DNA of 64,000 bases from Pseudomonas fluorescens Q2-87 (GTDB taxonomy: Bacteria; Pseudomonadota; Gammaproteobacteria; Pseudomonadales; Pseudomonadaceae), in contig NZ_CM001558.1 in NCBI RefSeq assembly GCF_000281895.1, positions 5,832,556 to 5,896,555 of the forward strand, in the 5' to 3' direction. Shown piece by piece: positions 18,758 to 29,858 of the stretch. A model generated the notes under the pieces. The model was not told the DNA's origin. It made no database searches and was given only the letters and a program-made list of their open reading frames with translations. Made by a program: the position numbers and the translations under genes. Each line of letters begins with the position of its first letter. Position 1 is the stretch's first letter.

Positions 18758-20341
18758 TCAGCGAGTTGCTGCCAGTTCCTGTTGGACGCTGGCGACAGTG
18801 CGAGGCCAAGGTTTACCAGCCTGAACCTTCGCTGGCAAGGCCTTGATGGCGGAAACGGCTGCATCACGGTTGGCGAAGCTGCCGTAGGTGATGACATACA
18901 GCGGCTTGCCATTGAGCACTTTCTTGAAATAGCGGTACTCGCCGCCCTGTTCCTTGACGAAGTTTTGCGCCGTCGCTTCAGAGCTGGTGCCGAGGATCTG
19001 CACCACGTAGTTGCCTGGCGCCTGACCGGCGTACCAGTTGCCGCCAGCGGCCTTGGCCGGGGCAGCTGGCTTGGCCGCTGGCGCCGGTGCCGCCGGTTTG
19101 GCCGCAGGCGCCGGAACCGGTGCAGGCTTGGCGGTTGCCACTTGGGTAGGCGCCGGGGTCGGCTTGGCAGGCTGCGCCGGAGCGGGCGTCGGCGCTGGGC
19201 CGGCCGGCACGCCCACAGGCGGTGCCGTAGTGGTCACGGTTGGCGGGGTGTCGCTGCTGTCGTCAATTGGCGGGGCTGCGCCGTCGTCGCCTTCGGTGAT
19301 GCCGCCGGCAGCTTCGGCCAGGGGACCACGCATTACCGGCTGCGACTGGCCGACCAGCGGTAGCGGCATCGGCTGGGTGTTACCGGCAAATTCCACTGCC
19401 GGCGCCCCACCGTTGGGTTTCGGCGTGCCCTGGCCGAGGGGCAGTTGTGCCTGTTCGTTGGCTGGCGTACCCGTGGTTGGCGCCTTGTTGCGACCCGGCA
19501 TCAGCCAGGCGGCGGCGACCGCGACCACGACCACGGCGGAAATCGCCAATACGTGTTTCTTCGGCATATTGAACCCCATACTTGGACGCTTCACCGCAGA
19601 GCGGCTGGCAATCATGACTTCGATCAGAGCATCGCGGGCAACCTGGTTGATGTTCCCAGGCCAGCCGTCGGAGCTTTCGTGAATCTCAGAGATCTGATCG
19701 GCGGTGAAAAGTTCGATACCCCGGCCAGCACCTTCAAGACGCTGGGCAAGGTATTCGCGGGTCTCTTCCTCGGTGTAGGGCGCCAGCTCGATGACGTGGA
19801 AGCGCTCTTCTTCGAGGTTCAATTGATCCAGATCGGCGATCAACGACGACTCACCGAACAGGAACACATGCGGACGGCCTTCCGGCGCACCGGCCGCCAG
19901 GGCCAGCAGGGCTTCGAGGGCCGACTCGTCGAGTTGCTCGGCGTCGTCCACCAGCAGATAGACTTCCTGCCCGGTCAGCGCCAGTTGCACGATCTGGTCG
20001 ACAATCGCGCCGACCTCGGCTTGGCCGACATTCAGTGCCTGGGCCACCTGGCGCAACACTCCGACGGCATCGCCAGCACCGCGGGCAGACACCACCACGC
20101 TTTGCACTGACTGCTTGTTGGTGCTGGCCACCAGGGCCTGGCGCAGCAAGGTCTTGCCGCTGCCCTGGGGGCCGGTGACCACCAGGAGCAACTGGCTGTA
20201 GCGCGCCAGGTGATGCAACTGACCCAGCACCGGCTTGCGCTGGGCAGGGAAGAACTTGAAGCCCGGAACCCGAGGAGCGAAAGGGTCATGACTCAACTGA
20301 AAATGGCCGAGGAACGCCTCGTCGGCATGCAAACTAGTCAT
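18758..20341 (-). CDS. AAA ATPase-SPOR domain membrane protein (DamX-like)
   Basis: A 527-residue protein with three parts. The N-terminal ExeA/GspA-type AAA domain (about 1-260) opens with FLGHFQLSHDPFAPRVPGF, has Walker A GPQGSGKT near 58-65 and a Walker B-like VYLLVDDAEQLD. A membrane segment follows near 288-305 (VLAISAVVVVAVAAAWLM). A long proline/alanine-rich periplasmic linker leads to a C-terminal SPOR domain (about 440-520, YVVQILGTSSEATAQNFV) that binds denuded septal peptidoglycan. E. coli DamX has the membrane and SPOR parts and the same place after aroB but no ATPase module, so this is a fusion form. A role in cell division is inferred. It ends the pilMNOPQ-aroKB run. Confidence 0.85.
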   Translation of the reverse strand: MTSLHADEAFLGHFQLSHDPFAPRVPGFKFFPAQRKPVLGQLHHLARYSQLLLVVTGPQGSGKTLLRQALVASTNKQSVQSVVVSARGAGDAVGVLRQVAQALNVGQAEVGAIVDQIVQLALTGQEVYLLVDDAEQLDESALEALLALAAGAPEGRPHVFLFGESSLIADLDQLNLEEERFHVIELAPYTEEETREYLAQRLEGAGRGIELFTADQISEIHESSDGWPGNINQVARDALIEVMIASRSAVKRPSMGFNMPKKHVLAISAVVVVAVAAAWLMPGRNKAPTTGTPANEQAQLPLGQGTPKPNGGAPAVEFAGNTQPMPLPLVGQSQPVMRGPLAEAAGGITEGDDGAAPPIDDSSDTPPTVTTTAPPVGVPAGPAPTPAPAQPAKPTPAPTQVATAKPAPVPAPAAKPAAPAPAAKPAAPAKAAGGNWYAGQAPGNYVVQILGTSSEATAQNFVKEQGGEYRYFKKVLNGKPLYVITYGSFANRDAAVSAIKALPAKVQAGKPWPRTVASVQQELAATR

Positions 20342-20351
20342 CGGAATCTTA

Positions 20352-21452
20352 TTAACCTTTAAGCTGAGCCAGGGCGCGGTAGTCCGCTCCCAGCGTGGCC
20401 TGTAGAACCTCTTTCGGATAATCGTCGGTCACCACCGCTTCGCCCATGTGGCGCAGCAGCACCAGGCGCAGACGACCGTCGATCACTTTTTTGTCGATTG
20501 CCATGTGTTCAAGAAAATCCGCCTCGGTCATTTCCTCGGGCGGAACCACCGGCAGCCCGGCGCGTTGGAACAGGCGAATGCCGCGATCACGCTCCTGTTC
20601 GCTGATCCAGCCCAGGCGCGCGGACATTTCCAGGGCCATGACCGTACCGGCCGCAACCGCTTCACCATGCAGCCAGACACCATAGCCCATGTGGGTTTCG
20701 ATGGCATGGCCAAAGGTGTGGCCCAGGTTGAGCGTGGCGCGCACCCCCGACTCACGCTCATCGGCGCCGACCACGGCAGCCTTGGCGGCGCAAGAGCGCT
20801 GGATCGCATAGGTCAGGGCCACTTGCTCCAGCGCCCGCAGGCGGTCGACGTTCTCTTCCAGCCAACCCAGGAACGGCTCGTCGCAGATCAGCCCGTACTT
20901 GATGACTTCCGCGAGTCCCGCAGACAGCTCCCGCGCCGGCAAGGTATTGAGGGTGGCGGTATCGATCAGCACCACGTTGGGCTGATAGAAAGCGCCAACC
21001 ATGTTCTTGCCCAGCGGATGGTTGATGCCGGTCTTGCCGCCCACCGACGAATCGACCTGGGACAACAACGTAGTAGGGATCTGGATGAAATCGACGCCAC
21101 GCTGATAACAGGCGGCGGCAAAGCCGGCCATGTCGCCGATCACCCCGCCGCCCAGGGCGACCACCGTAGTCCGGCGGTCATGGCGTGCAGTCAGCAGGCC
21201 ATCGAAAATAAGTTGCAGGGTTTCCCAGTTCTTGAAGGCTTCGCCATCGGGCAACACCACGGAGATGACCGAGTAGGCCGACAGGCTGCGGGTCAGGCGT
21301 TCCAGATACAGAGGGGCGACGGTTTCGTTGGAGATGATCGCCACTTGCCGTCCGGCGATATGCGGCGCCAGCAGTTCGGGCTGGTCCAGCAAGCCTTCGC
21401 CAATGTGAATCGGGTAGCTACGCTCGCCCAGGTCGACCTTAAGTGTCTGCAT
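20352..21452 (-). CDS. aroB: 3-dehydroquinate synthase AroB
   Basis: A 366-residue enzyme that makes 3-dehydroquinate from DAHP in the shikimate pathway, using NAD and zinc. The NAD-binding DGEAFKNW and [13 protein letters not shown] are present, as are substrate and metal motifs [29 protein letters not shown] and the zinc histidines in [12 protein letters not shown] and [10 protein letters not shown]. The ATG at 21452 ([15 protein letters not shown]) is the family start; a longer frame from 21494 adds 14 unrelated residues. It follows aroK after 148 bases without obvious features. Confidence 0.97.
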   Translation of the reverse strand: MQTLKVDLGERSYPIHIGEGLLDQPELLAPHIAGRQVAIISNETVAPLYLERLTRSLSAYSVISVVLPDGEAFKNWETLQLIFDGLLTARHDRRTTVVALGGGVIGDMAGFAAACYQRGVDFIQIPTTLLSQVDSSVGGKTGINHPLGKNMVGAFYQPNVVLIDTATLNTLPARELSAGLAEVIKYGLICDEPFLGWLEENVDRLRALEQVALTYAIQRSCAAKAAVVGADERESGVRATLNLGHTFGHAIETHMGYGVWLHGEAVAAGTVMALEMSARLGWISEQERDRGIRLFQRAGLPVVPPEEMTEADFLEHMAIDKKVIDGRLRLVLLRHMGEAVVTDDYPKEVLQATLGADYRALAQLKG

Positions 21453-21600
21453 GTGTCCCCACAGTGAAGATGGAATCAGGCGTCCTGCCTGCAATTAACG
21501 AAAGTCCACGGTGCTTGTTCTGACGCCAAGTGATAGCCAACCGCCACGCCCCAGGCGGACCAAAACGGGACGTCGAGGATAGCGCATTTCGCCAGGCGCA

Positions 21601-22119
21601 TTAACGGGGCGGCAGTAGTTGAAGGCGATCGAGAATATCCAGCACGACCATTCGCGGCGGCCGCTCGTCGGTTTCCACCACCAGGTCGGCAATTTCCCGA
21701 TACAGCGGATCGCGCAGTTCCAGCAGATCGCGCAGGGTCTTGGCCGGGTCGGCGGTGCGCAACAACGGCCGGTTGCGATCCCGCGCGGTGCGGCCAACCT
21801 GCTGCTCGACGGAGGCGTGCAAATAGACCACCCGACCGCCGGCGTGCAATGCCCGACGATTGGCTTCGCGCATGACCGCGCCGCCGCCGGTGGCCAGCAC
21901 CACGCCATCGAACGCGCACAGCTCGGCGATCATCGCCTGCTCACGGTCACGAAAGCCTGGCTCGCCTTCCTTGTCGAAAATCCATGGGATATTGGCGCCC
22001 GTGCGCAATTCAATTTCCTTGTCGGAATCTTTGAATGGCAGGCGCAGCTCTTTGGCCAGCAAACGGCCGATGGTGCTTTTTCCAGCGCCCATCGGCCCTA
22101 CAAGAATCAAATTTCGCAC
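21601..22119 (-). CDS. aroK: Shikimate kinase AroK
   Basis: A 172-residue nucleoside-kinase-fold enzyme that phosphorylates shikimate at the 3-OH. Walker A is GPMGAGKST (residues 8-16). The shikimate-binding DSDKEIE and the conserved ATGGGAVM follow, with the lid region RNRPLL near 118. Translation starts at GTG. It begins four bases after the pilQ stop, so aroK is cotranscribed with the pilus genes, the classic gammaproteobacterial pilQ-aroK-aroB arrangement. Confidence 0.96.
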   Translation of the reverse strand: MRNLILVGPMGAGKSTIGRLLAKELRLPFKDSDKEIELRTGANIPWIFDKEGEPGFRDREQAMIAELCAFDGVVLATGGGAVMREANRRALHAGGRVVYLHASVEQQVGRTARDRNRPLLRTADPAKTLRDLLELRDPLYREIADLVVETDERPPRMVVLDILDRLQLLPPR

Positions 22120-22123
22120 AGAA

Positions 22124-24196
22124 TCAACGACTCACAGCAATCGCCTGGTTGTTCATGATACGCGGAGTGAGGAACACCAGCAGCTCGGATTTTTTCTCCG
22201 AAACCACATCACGCCGGAAAAGGCGGCCAAGATACGGCACATCGCCAAGAAATGGCACCTTATCTACAACCTTGCTCTGAGTATTTGAGAAAACCCCGCC
22301 AATCACAATGGTCTCGCCATCATTGACCAGCACCTTGGCGTTGACCTCGTTTTTCTTGATCGGCGGTACTTCCTGCACCTTGTTCAAGTAGTCCGGCTCA
22401 TCCTTGGTGACCTTGACCTCCATGATGATGCGGTTGTCCGGGGTGATTTGCGGGGTGACTTCCAGTGACAGCGAGGCCTCCTTGAACGACACCGACGTGG
22501 CACCGCTGGAGCTGGCTTCCTGGTAGGGAATCTCGGTGCCCTTGAGGATTTTCGCGGTCTCCTTGTCGGATGTCACCACTTTGGGCTGGGAGACGATTTC
22601 GCCGTTGCCGGTTTTCTCCATGGCCGTCAGCTCAAGGTCCAGCAAGACGTTGTCGGTAATGAAGGCGATGCCGATCCCCGAGGTGTTACCCGAGGCGCCC
22701 ATGTCGACGAACGGCTGGTTGGTACTGGTGCTGCCCGGCGTGCCAATGGTGGTGGAGCTGCCGTTGGTGACGCCGGAGGAATTCCAGTTGCCCTGGTTCT
22801 GTACCGAACCACCCCAGCGCACGCCCAGGCTTTTGTCGTAGTCGACGTTGGCCTCGACAATCCGCGCCTCGATCATCACCTGGCGCACCGGAATATCCAG
22901 CTGCGCCACGATCCGCCGCAGTTCGTCGAGTCGATCCTGGGTCTGGTAGGCAATGATGTTGTTGGTTCGCTCATCGACTGTGATCGTGCCGCGCTCATCG
23001 GCTTTCGCCTCGGCACTGGTCACCGACTGGAAGAGCTTGGCGATGTCCGCCGCTTTGGCATAGTTGACCTGCAACAACTCGCGCCGCAGCGGCGCCAGGT
23101 CGGCGATCTGTTTCTGGGACTCCAGCTCCTGGCGTTCACGCGCGGCAATTTCGTCGGCCGGAGCCACGAGCAGCACGTTGCCGACCTTGCGCTTGTCCAG
23201 CCCCTTGGTCTTGAGCACCAGGTCCAGCGCCTGGTCCCAGGGAACATTCTGCAACCGCAGGGTGATGCCGCCCTGCACCGTGTCGCTGGCCACCAGGTTC
23301 AGGTTGGTGAAGTCGGCGATCAGTTGCAGGACCGAACGCACTTCGATGTCTTGAAAGTTGAGCGAAAGCTTTTCACCACTGTAGGCGGCGCGATCGGTAT
23401 TGCGTTTTTGCAGGTCCTCGACCGTCATCGGACGAACGCTGACGGTGAGCTTGTTATCCGTCTGGTAGGTCGAGTAATCGAACGTGCCGCTGGGTTCGAT
23501 ACTGATGGTCGCCCGGTCGCTGCCGGCGCTGGCGTTGACGAACTGCACCGGGGTGGCGAAATCCTTGACGTCCAGGCGCACCCGCAGCGGCTCGGGCAAC
23601 TGCGTCCTGGCAAAACTGAGGATAATCTTGCCTTCGCGCTCCTGGATATCAGGCGCGATGGAGGGATCTGACAGATCGATCACCACGTTGCCTTCGCCCT
23701 GGGTCCCGCGCTGGAAATCCACCCCACGGATAGCCTTGCCCACCGGCGCGTTGCTTTTCACCGGCGCCGCGCTCGCAACCGCCGGACGAGGTGCCTGGGC
23801 GGCAGCCTTCGGTGCGGCGCCCTTGCCAACCACGACGAACAGGTTATTACCTTCGACTCGGGTGTTATACGGTGCCAATTGGGTCAGGCCAATAATCAGT
23901 CGGGTGCGGTCACCGGCCTCGACCACGGTGGCGCTGCGTGCGTTACCGCCGCCGAGATCATGACTCTTGCTGGCCAGTTGGCTGGTCACGCCCGGCAGGT
24001 CCAGCGCAATCCGGGCCGGCTGTTCGGTGGTGTAGCCCCGGGGCGTGGGCGGCGGGGCGTCGAAGGAGAGTTTCAACTCGACGCGGTCCCCCGGCAATGC
24101 CGCGACGTCCAGCGTCTTCAGACTGGCCGCATGAACCATCGGCGACACCAGCGCTATCCATAGCGAAATACCGAAGGCTGATATAAACCTGTTCAT
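22124..24196 (-). CDS. pilQ: Type IV pilus secretin PilQ
   Basis: A 690-residue outer-membrane secretin through which the type IV pilus passes. A signal peptide ends near residue 23 (MVHAAS). Two AMIN domains (about 25-125 and 150-250) bind peptidoglycan. An STN/N0 domain ([22 protein letters not shown]) and an N1 domain follow. The secretin domain has [39 protein letters not shown] and the C-terminal VIGGVFSN. A serine/threonine/glycine-rich loop near 490-520 is typical. The start overlaps the pilP stop. Confidence 0.96.
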   Translation of the reverse strand: MNRFISAFGISLWIALVSPMVHAASLKTLDVAALPGDRVELKLSFDAPPPTPRGYTTEQPARIALDLPGVTSQLASKSHDLGGGNARSATVVEAGDRTRLIIGLTQLAPYNTRVEGNNLFVVVGKGAAPKAAAQAPRPAVASAAPVKSNAPVGKAIRGVDFQRGTQGEGNVVIDLSDPSIAPDIQEREGKIILSFARTQLPEPLRVRLDVKDFATPVQFVNASAGSDRATISIEPSGTFDYSTYQTDNKLTVSVRPMTVEDLQKRNTDRAAYSGEKLSLNFQDIEVRSVLQLIADFTNLNLVASDTVQGGITLRLQNVPWDQALDLVLKTKGLDKRKVGNVLLVAPADEIAARERQELESQKQIADLAPLRRELLQVNYAKAADIAKLFQSVTSAEAKADERGTITVDERTNNIIAYQTQDRLDELRRIVAQLDIPVRQVMIEARIVEANVDYDKSLGVRWGGSVQNQGNWNSSGVTNGSSTTIGTPGSTSTNQPFVDMGASGNTSGIGIAFITDNVLLDLELTAMEKTGNGEIVSQPKVVTSDKETAKILKGTEIPYQEASSSGATSVSFKEASLSLEVTPQITPDNRIIMEVKVTKDEPDYLNKVQEVPPIKKNEVNAKVLVNDGETIVIGGVFSNTQSKVVDKVPFLGDVPYLGRLFRRDVVSEKKSELLVFLTPRIMNNQAIAVSR

Positions 24197-24738
24197 TGTT
24201 GGGGTTCCACGATTGAGTGCTCTTTCAAGGGAATGGTTCGCGGTCGCTCCAGCCAGGCACCCTCGCCATCGGGAACGATTTCGATCACATCGACCTGGGT
24301 CGCGCCGATGGCGGTGATCCGCCCGTCGTTGCGCCCCAGATAGTCACCGACCTTGAGCCGATGCACCCCGCCCGCCCCCCGCAGGAGCGCGAAGGAACCG
24401 CTGGCGTTGGCGATCGTGCCGACCATTTCGAATTGTTCGATGTTGAAGCCTTCCAGGTACTGCTTGACTCGGTTGGGGTCGGGCCGGACGTTGCGCGAAC
24501 CCTTCTGCCGCTCGGCCTGGTCCACCCGAACCTGCCTGGAAAAGGGGCTGCGCAGGTTGGCGGCGCTGTAAGTGAAGGTTTCGTAGGGCCTGAAGGTCGG
24601 CGTTGGCTCGATCTTGCCCGGTGGGCGCAGGCGCACTTCGTTCATGTAGGCGTCCAGGTCGCTGAAACCGTTGTCGTCGTTACAGCCCGCCAGCGCGACC
24701 AGGCCTGCCAGCAGGCAAAAGCGGCAGACCGGCTTCAT
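24193..24738 (-). CDS. pilP: Type IV pilus lipoprotein PilP
   Basis: A 181-residue inner-membrane lipoprotein that joins PilN/PilO to the PilQ secretin. The lipobox LVALAGC puts the acylated cysteine at residue 19. The disordered proline-rich linker (RLRPPGKIEPTPTFRPYETF) and the C-terminal beta-sandwich (FEMVGTIANASGSFALLRG, HRLKVGDYLGRNDGRI) match the family. It overlaps pilO and pilQ by four bases each. Confidence 0.95.
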   Translation of the reverse strand: MKPVCRFCLLAGLVALAGCNDDNGFSDLDAYMNEVRLRPPGKIEPTPTFRPYETFTYSAANLRSPFSRQVRVDQAERQKGSRNVRPDPNRVKQYLEGFNIEQFEMVGTIANASGSFALLRGAGGVHRLKVGDYLGRNDGRITAIGATQVDVIEIVPDGEGAWLERPRTIPLKEHSIVEPQQ

Positions 24739-25358
24739 GGCTGCGCCTCCTGCTCGTTATAGCGGTAGGTCTTGGCCTGGATACTCATGCGAAGCTTCGT
24801 TCCTGCCTCGGGCTCCATCGGCGCGATCTCGAAATCGTGCAACGTGACGATCCGGGGCAGGCCGGCCACACCGCTGACGAACGTCGCCAGGTCGTGGTAG
24901 CCGCCGGTCACGGTGATCTGGATCGGTAGCTCGATGTAGAACGGTTGGGTGACCTCGGGCAGCAACTTGATTTCCTCGAACTCCAGGCCACTGCCCAGGC
25001 CGGTCCGGGTGATGTCTTCCAGCAGGCCCGGCACCTCGGTGTCGCTGGGCAACTGCCGCAGCAGCACACCGAAAGAGGTTTCCATCTGCTTCATCTGCTC
25101 GGTGTAGCGTTCGAGGTTGGCAGCCATGTGGGCCTTGCCTTCGAACTGCGCCTTGAGGGTGTTTTCCTCCTCCCGCACCTGCTGCAACCGATCTTGCAGG
25201 TCGCTCAAGGCAAAGTTATAGCCCAGCCCCAATACCAGGATCACCAGCAGGATGCCGGCCAGCCACTTGATGGGCGCCGGCCAGGAACCGATGTTGTTGG
25301 TGTCCAGGTCGCTGAGTTCGATCTTGCGCAGCGCGTCAAACCATTCCCCCGGCTTCAT
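24735..25358 (-). CDS. pilO: Type IV pilus alignment protein PilO
   Basis: A 207-residue bitopic inner-membrane protein that pairs with PilN. One membrane segment lies near residues 27-48 (PIKWLAGILLVILVLGLGYNF). A coiled coil (about 50-100) and a ferredoxin-like core with LEFEEIKLLPE and YIELPIQITVTGGYHDLATF follow. The ends overlap pilN and pilP by four bases. Confidence 0.95.
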   Translation of the reverse strand: MKPGEWFDALRKIELSDLDTNNIGSWPAPIKWLAGILLVILVLGLGYNFALSDLQDRLQQVREEENTLKAQFEGKAHMAANLERYTEQMKQMETSFGVLLRQLPSDTEVPGLLEDITRTGLGSGLEFEEIKLLPEVTQPFYIELPIQITVTGGYHDLATFVSGVAGLPRIVTLHDFEIAPMEPEAGTKLRMSIQAKTYRYNEQEAQP

Positions 25359-25920
25359 TGGGCGTCCTCCCCATCAGCCGGACGGGTCTGGCGAACCGTC
25401 AGTTGGAAAACGTTGGCCTGGTCGACCTGGCCGGCCGTGGTGGCCTTGACCTCCGTCAGGCTGGGGGCATCGAACAGGTCCGACGCATCCAGGTTACGCA
25501 TCAGGTCCGAGACGCGGTTGTTCGACTCCGCAGCGCCCTTGATTGAAAGCGTCCGGTCTTCCATCTTCACCTCAGTGAAATAGACACCGTCCGGCAAGGT
25601 CCTCGCCAACTGGTCGAAGATGCGCCCGCTGACCGGCCGGTTGCCCTGCAAGTCCTGGATTATCCGCATGCGCTCCAGCAGTTGCTGGCGACGGGCTTTC
25701 AGTTCGCTGATCTGCTTGATGCGCTCGTCCAGCACGGCGATCTGTTCCGAGAGATGAGTGTTGCGAGCCAGTTGATGGTCAATGGCGCTGTCGAGGTACT
25801 GGACGACGATCAGTGTCAGGCCCACCGCGCCGACCAATGCCCCCACCAACGCCAGCAGAAAACGCTTGCGGCGCTCTTCGCGAAGTTCTTCGCGCCACGG
25901 AAGCAGATTGATCCGCGCCA

Positions 25921-25921
<1 letters not shown>
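25355..25921 (-). CDS. pilN: Type IV pilus alignment protein PilN
   Basis: A 188-residue bitopic protein. The N-terminal MARINLLPWREELREERR is the cytoplasmic motif that in this family docks in a groove of PilM. A membrane segment (about 23-43), a coiled coil and a PilN ferredoxin-like domain follow. The ATG overlaps the pilM stop by one base (TGATG). Confidence 0.96.
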
Positions 25922-27012
<1,091 letters not shown>

Positions 27013-27074
27013 TTACGGACTCTCTAATATGCGTTGCGTTCCATCACCGCGGTCCGACAGACGTCCGGATGGCA

Positions 27075-27101
27075 TTCCTGACGAAAAAAAATGCTTATAA
27101 T
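27075..27101 (+). promoter_or_regulatory. Candidate sigma70 promoter of ponA
   Basis: A consensus -10 TATAAT occurs at 27096-27101. The -35 is poor (TTCCTG at 27075-27080, spacing 15), but an A-tract lies between them. Confidence 0.45.
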
Positions 27102-27190
27102 GCCCAGCGTTTTTTTCGCTTTGTTGCAAGCACGGGTCCTTCCCTGCACCTGGCGCCTTTTTTCATTCTTTGCCTGGATATCCAAAAGCC

Positions 27191-29638
27191 TTGATTCGTC
27201 TGCTGAAATTTTTCGGATGGTCCATCGTCGCCGTTTTCTGCGGACTGCTCTTGGGCCTGAGCGGTGCGTATCTTTACCTTAGTCCGGGATTGCCGTCCGT
27301 GGAGGCGCTGAGAAGCATTCAGTTGCAGATTCCCCTGCGGGTGTACAGCAGCGACAACAAGCTGATCGCCGAATTTGGCGAAATGCGCCGCACACCGATC
27401 CGTTTCGCCGACATTCCGCCCAATTTCATCAATGCGTTACTAAGTGCTGAAGACGACAATTTCGCCAATCACTATGGCGTCGATCCCGGCAGCCTGATGC
27501 GCGCCGCCAGCCAGCTGGTCAAGAGCGGACATATACAGTCCGGCGGCAGCACCATCACCATGCAGGTGGCCAAGAACTTCTTCCTGACCAGCGAGCGCAG
27601 CTTCTCGCGCAAGACCACCGAGATTTTGCTGGCCCTGCAAATCGAGCGGCAGCTGACCAAGGATGAAATCCTCGAGCTGTACGTGAACAAGATCTACCTG
27701 GGCAACCGCGCCTACGGCATCGAGGCAGCAGCGCAGGTGTATTACGGCAAGTCGATCCGCGACGTGAGCCTGGCGCAGATGGCGATGATCGCCGGCCTGC
27801 CCAAGGCGCCATCGCGCTTCAACCCGCTGGCCAACCCGGCGCGCAGCAAGGAGCGTCGCGACTGGATCCTGGGGCGCATGTACAAGCTCGGCAAGATCAG
27901 CGAGGCCGACTACACCGCCGCGATCAATGAACCGTTGAACGCCAGCTACCACGTGCCGACCCCGGAAGTGAACGCCCCGTACATCGCCGAAATGGCCCGT
28001 GCCGAAATGGTCGGGCGCTATGGCAGCGATGCCTACACCGAAGGCTTTCGCGTGACCACTACGGTGCCGAGCAACCTGCAGGAAATGGCCAACACCGCGC
28101 TGCACGAAGGCCTGATGACCTACGACCAGCGCCACGGTTACCGGGGCCCTGAATCGCGCCTTCCAGGCAAGACCAAGCAGGCCTGGGCCTTGGAACTGAC
28201 CAAGCAGCGCACCATCAGTAGCCTGGAGCCGGCGATCGTCACGTCGGTGGACAAGGATGGCCTCAAGGTTCTGACCCGCAACGGCGAACTGGAAGAACAC
28301 GTGGGCTGGGACACCATGAAATGGGCGCACCCGTTCCTCAATACCAACAGCATGGGGGCCGCGCCGCGCCAGCCATCGGACGTCGCCCAGGTTGGCGATC
28401 TGATCCGCGTGCAGCGCCAGGCGGACAACACCCTCAAGTTCAGCCAGATCCCGGCCGCCCAGGGCGCGCTGGTATCCCTCGATCCGCAGGACGGTGCCAT
28501 CCGTTCGCTGGTGGGCGGCTTCGCCTTCGAGCAGAGCAATTACAACCGGGCATTGCAGGCCAAGCGCCAGCCGGGGTCGAGCTTCAAGCCATTCGTCTAC
28601 AGCGCCGCCCTGGATAATGGCTACACCGCCGCCAGCCTGGTGAACGATGCGCCAATCGTCTTTGTCGACGAATACCTGGACAAGGTCTGGCGACCGAAGA
28701 ACGACACCAACACCTTCCTGGGCCCGATCCGCCTGCGCGAAGCGCTGTACAAGTCCCGCAACCTGGTGTCGATCCGCCTGCTGCAAGCCCTGGGCGTGGA
28801 TCGCACCATCGACTACATCAGCAAGTTCGGCTTCAACAAGCAGGATCTGCCGCGCAACCTGTCCCTGGCACTGGGTACCGCAACCCTGACGCCGATGGAA
28901 ATCGCCACGGGCTGGAGCACGTTCGCCAACGGTGGCTACAAGATCACCCCGTACATCATCGATAAGATCGAAAGTCGCAACGGCGATACGCTGTTCGTCG
29001 CCAACCCGCCACGCGTCCCCACTGGCGAGCAGGCCAGTGATGGCGTCGCCGCGCCGGCCACCCAGGCCTTTACGGTCAATGCGACACCGGGTGAAGCGAC
29101 GACGGCACCAGCGGTACCGCAAGCGCCGGCCATCGCCGAACGCATTGTCGATGGACGTACCACCTACATCCTCAACAGCATGCTGCAGGACGTGATCAAG
29201 CTCGGCACCGGCCGCCGCGCCCTGGCCTTGGGTCGAACCGACCTGGCGGGCAAGACCGGTACTACCAACGAATCCAAGGATGCCTGGTTCTCCGGCTACA
29301 ACGCCGATTACGTGACCACCGTCTGGACCGGTTTCGACCAGCCCGAAAGCCTCGGTCGTCGCGAATTCGGCGGCACCGTGGCGCTGCCGATCTGGATGAG
29401 CTACATGGGCGCGGCCCTAAAGGACAAACCGCCACACACCCAGCCGGAGCCGGAAGGCATCCTCAGCCTGCGTGTCGACCCGGTCAGCGGCCGCGCGGCC
29501 ACGCCCGGCACTCCGGGCGCGTACTTCGAACTGTTCAAGAGCGAAGACACCCCACCGTCCGTCAATGAACTGGGCAATGGCTCCGCACCGGGCAGCCCGC
29601 TGCCGGCAGACGAAGCGGCGCCGATCGATTTGTTCTAA
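27191..29638 (+). CDS. ponA: Penicillin-binding protein 1A (bifunctional peptidoglycan synthase)
   Basis: A class A penicillin-binding protein of about 815 residues that polymerises glycan strands and crosslinks peptides in the periplasm. A short basic N-terminus and one membrane anchor (about 7-30) precede the GT51 domain, with EDDNFANHYGVD and GGSTITMQVAKNFFL. An OB-like insert follows. The transpeptidase domain has SxxK in PGSSFKPFVYS, SRN in YKSRNLVS and KTGTT. No ATG suits the start. A TTG at 27191 (then IRLLKFFGW) fits the family N-terminus best; a TTG at 27170 would add seven residues. It diverges from pilM, as is usual. Confidence 0.93.
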   Translation: MIRLLKFFGWSIVAVFCGLLLGLSGAYLYLSPGLPSVEALRSIQLQIPLRVYSSDNKLIAEFGEMRRTPIRFADIPPNFINALLSAEDDNFANHYGVDPGSLMRAASQLVKSGHIQSGGSTITMQVAKNFFLTSERSFSRKTTEILLALQIERQLTKDEILELYVNKIYLGNRAYGIEAAAQVYYGKSIRDVSLAQMAMIAGLPKAPSRFNPLANPARSKERRDWILGRMYKLGKISEADYTAAINEPLNASYHVPTPEVNAPYIAEMARAEMVGRYGSDAYTEGFRVTTTVPSNLQEMANTALHEGLMTYDQRHGYRGPESRLPGKTKQAWALELTKQRTISSLEPAIVTSVDKDGLKVLTRNGELEEHVGWDTMKWAHPFLNTNSMGAAPRQPSDVAQVGDLIRVQRQADNTLKFSQIPAAQGALVSLDPQDGAIRSLVGGFAFEQSNYNRALQAKRQPGSSFKPFVYSAALDNGYTAASLVNDAPIVFVDEYLDKVWRPKNDTNTFLGPIRLREALYKSRNLVSIRLLQALGVDRTIDYISKFGFNKQDLPRNLSLALGTATLTPMEIATGWSTFANGGYKITPYIIDKIESRNGDTLFVANPPRVPTGEQASDGVAAPATQAFTVNATPGEATTAPAVPQAPAIAERIVDGRTTYILNSMLQDVIKLGTGRRALALGRTDLAGKTGTTNESKDAWFSGYNADYVTTVWTGFDQPESLGRREFGGTVALPIWMSYMGAALKDKPPHTQPEPEGILSLRVDPVSGRAATPGTPGAYFELFKSEDTPPSVNELGNGSAPGSPLPADEAAPIDLF

Positions 29639-29655
29639 AGAGCACGCACACCCAC

Positions 29656-29750
29656 CTGTGGCGAGGGAGCTTGCTCCCGCTCGGTTGCGCAGCGACCGCA
29701 AGTTTTTGGGGCCGCTTCGCAGCCCAGCGGGAGCAAGCTCCCTCGCCACA
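29656..29750. repeat. REP pair (class B, inverted)
   Basis: Facing copies of TGGCGAGGGAGCTTGCTCCC are separated by about 50 bases after ponA. The sequence differs from the class A REP but the architecture is the same. Confidence 0.9.
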
Positions 29751-29804
29751 AGTCATCTGGCTTCCCTGAAGGGCCATGCCGCCCCAGACAATCTTCGTAG
29801 ACAA

Positions 29805-29839
29805 TAAAAAACCCCGACTCACAAGAGCCGGGGTTTTTC
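29805..29839. terminator. Bidirectional terminator between ponA and maeB
   Basis: AAAAAACCCCGACTC and GAGCCGGGGTTTTT form a hairpin with A- and T-tracts on both sides, serving the two convergent genes. Confidence 0.85.
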
Positions 29840-29858
29840 GTTGAAGCGCTACAACAGC

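Noticed and set aside
27440-29122. 560-codon open frame antisense to ponA
   Set aside because: Shadow frame; ponA on the other strand has all its catalytic motifs.
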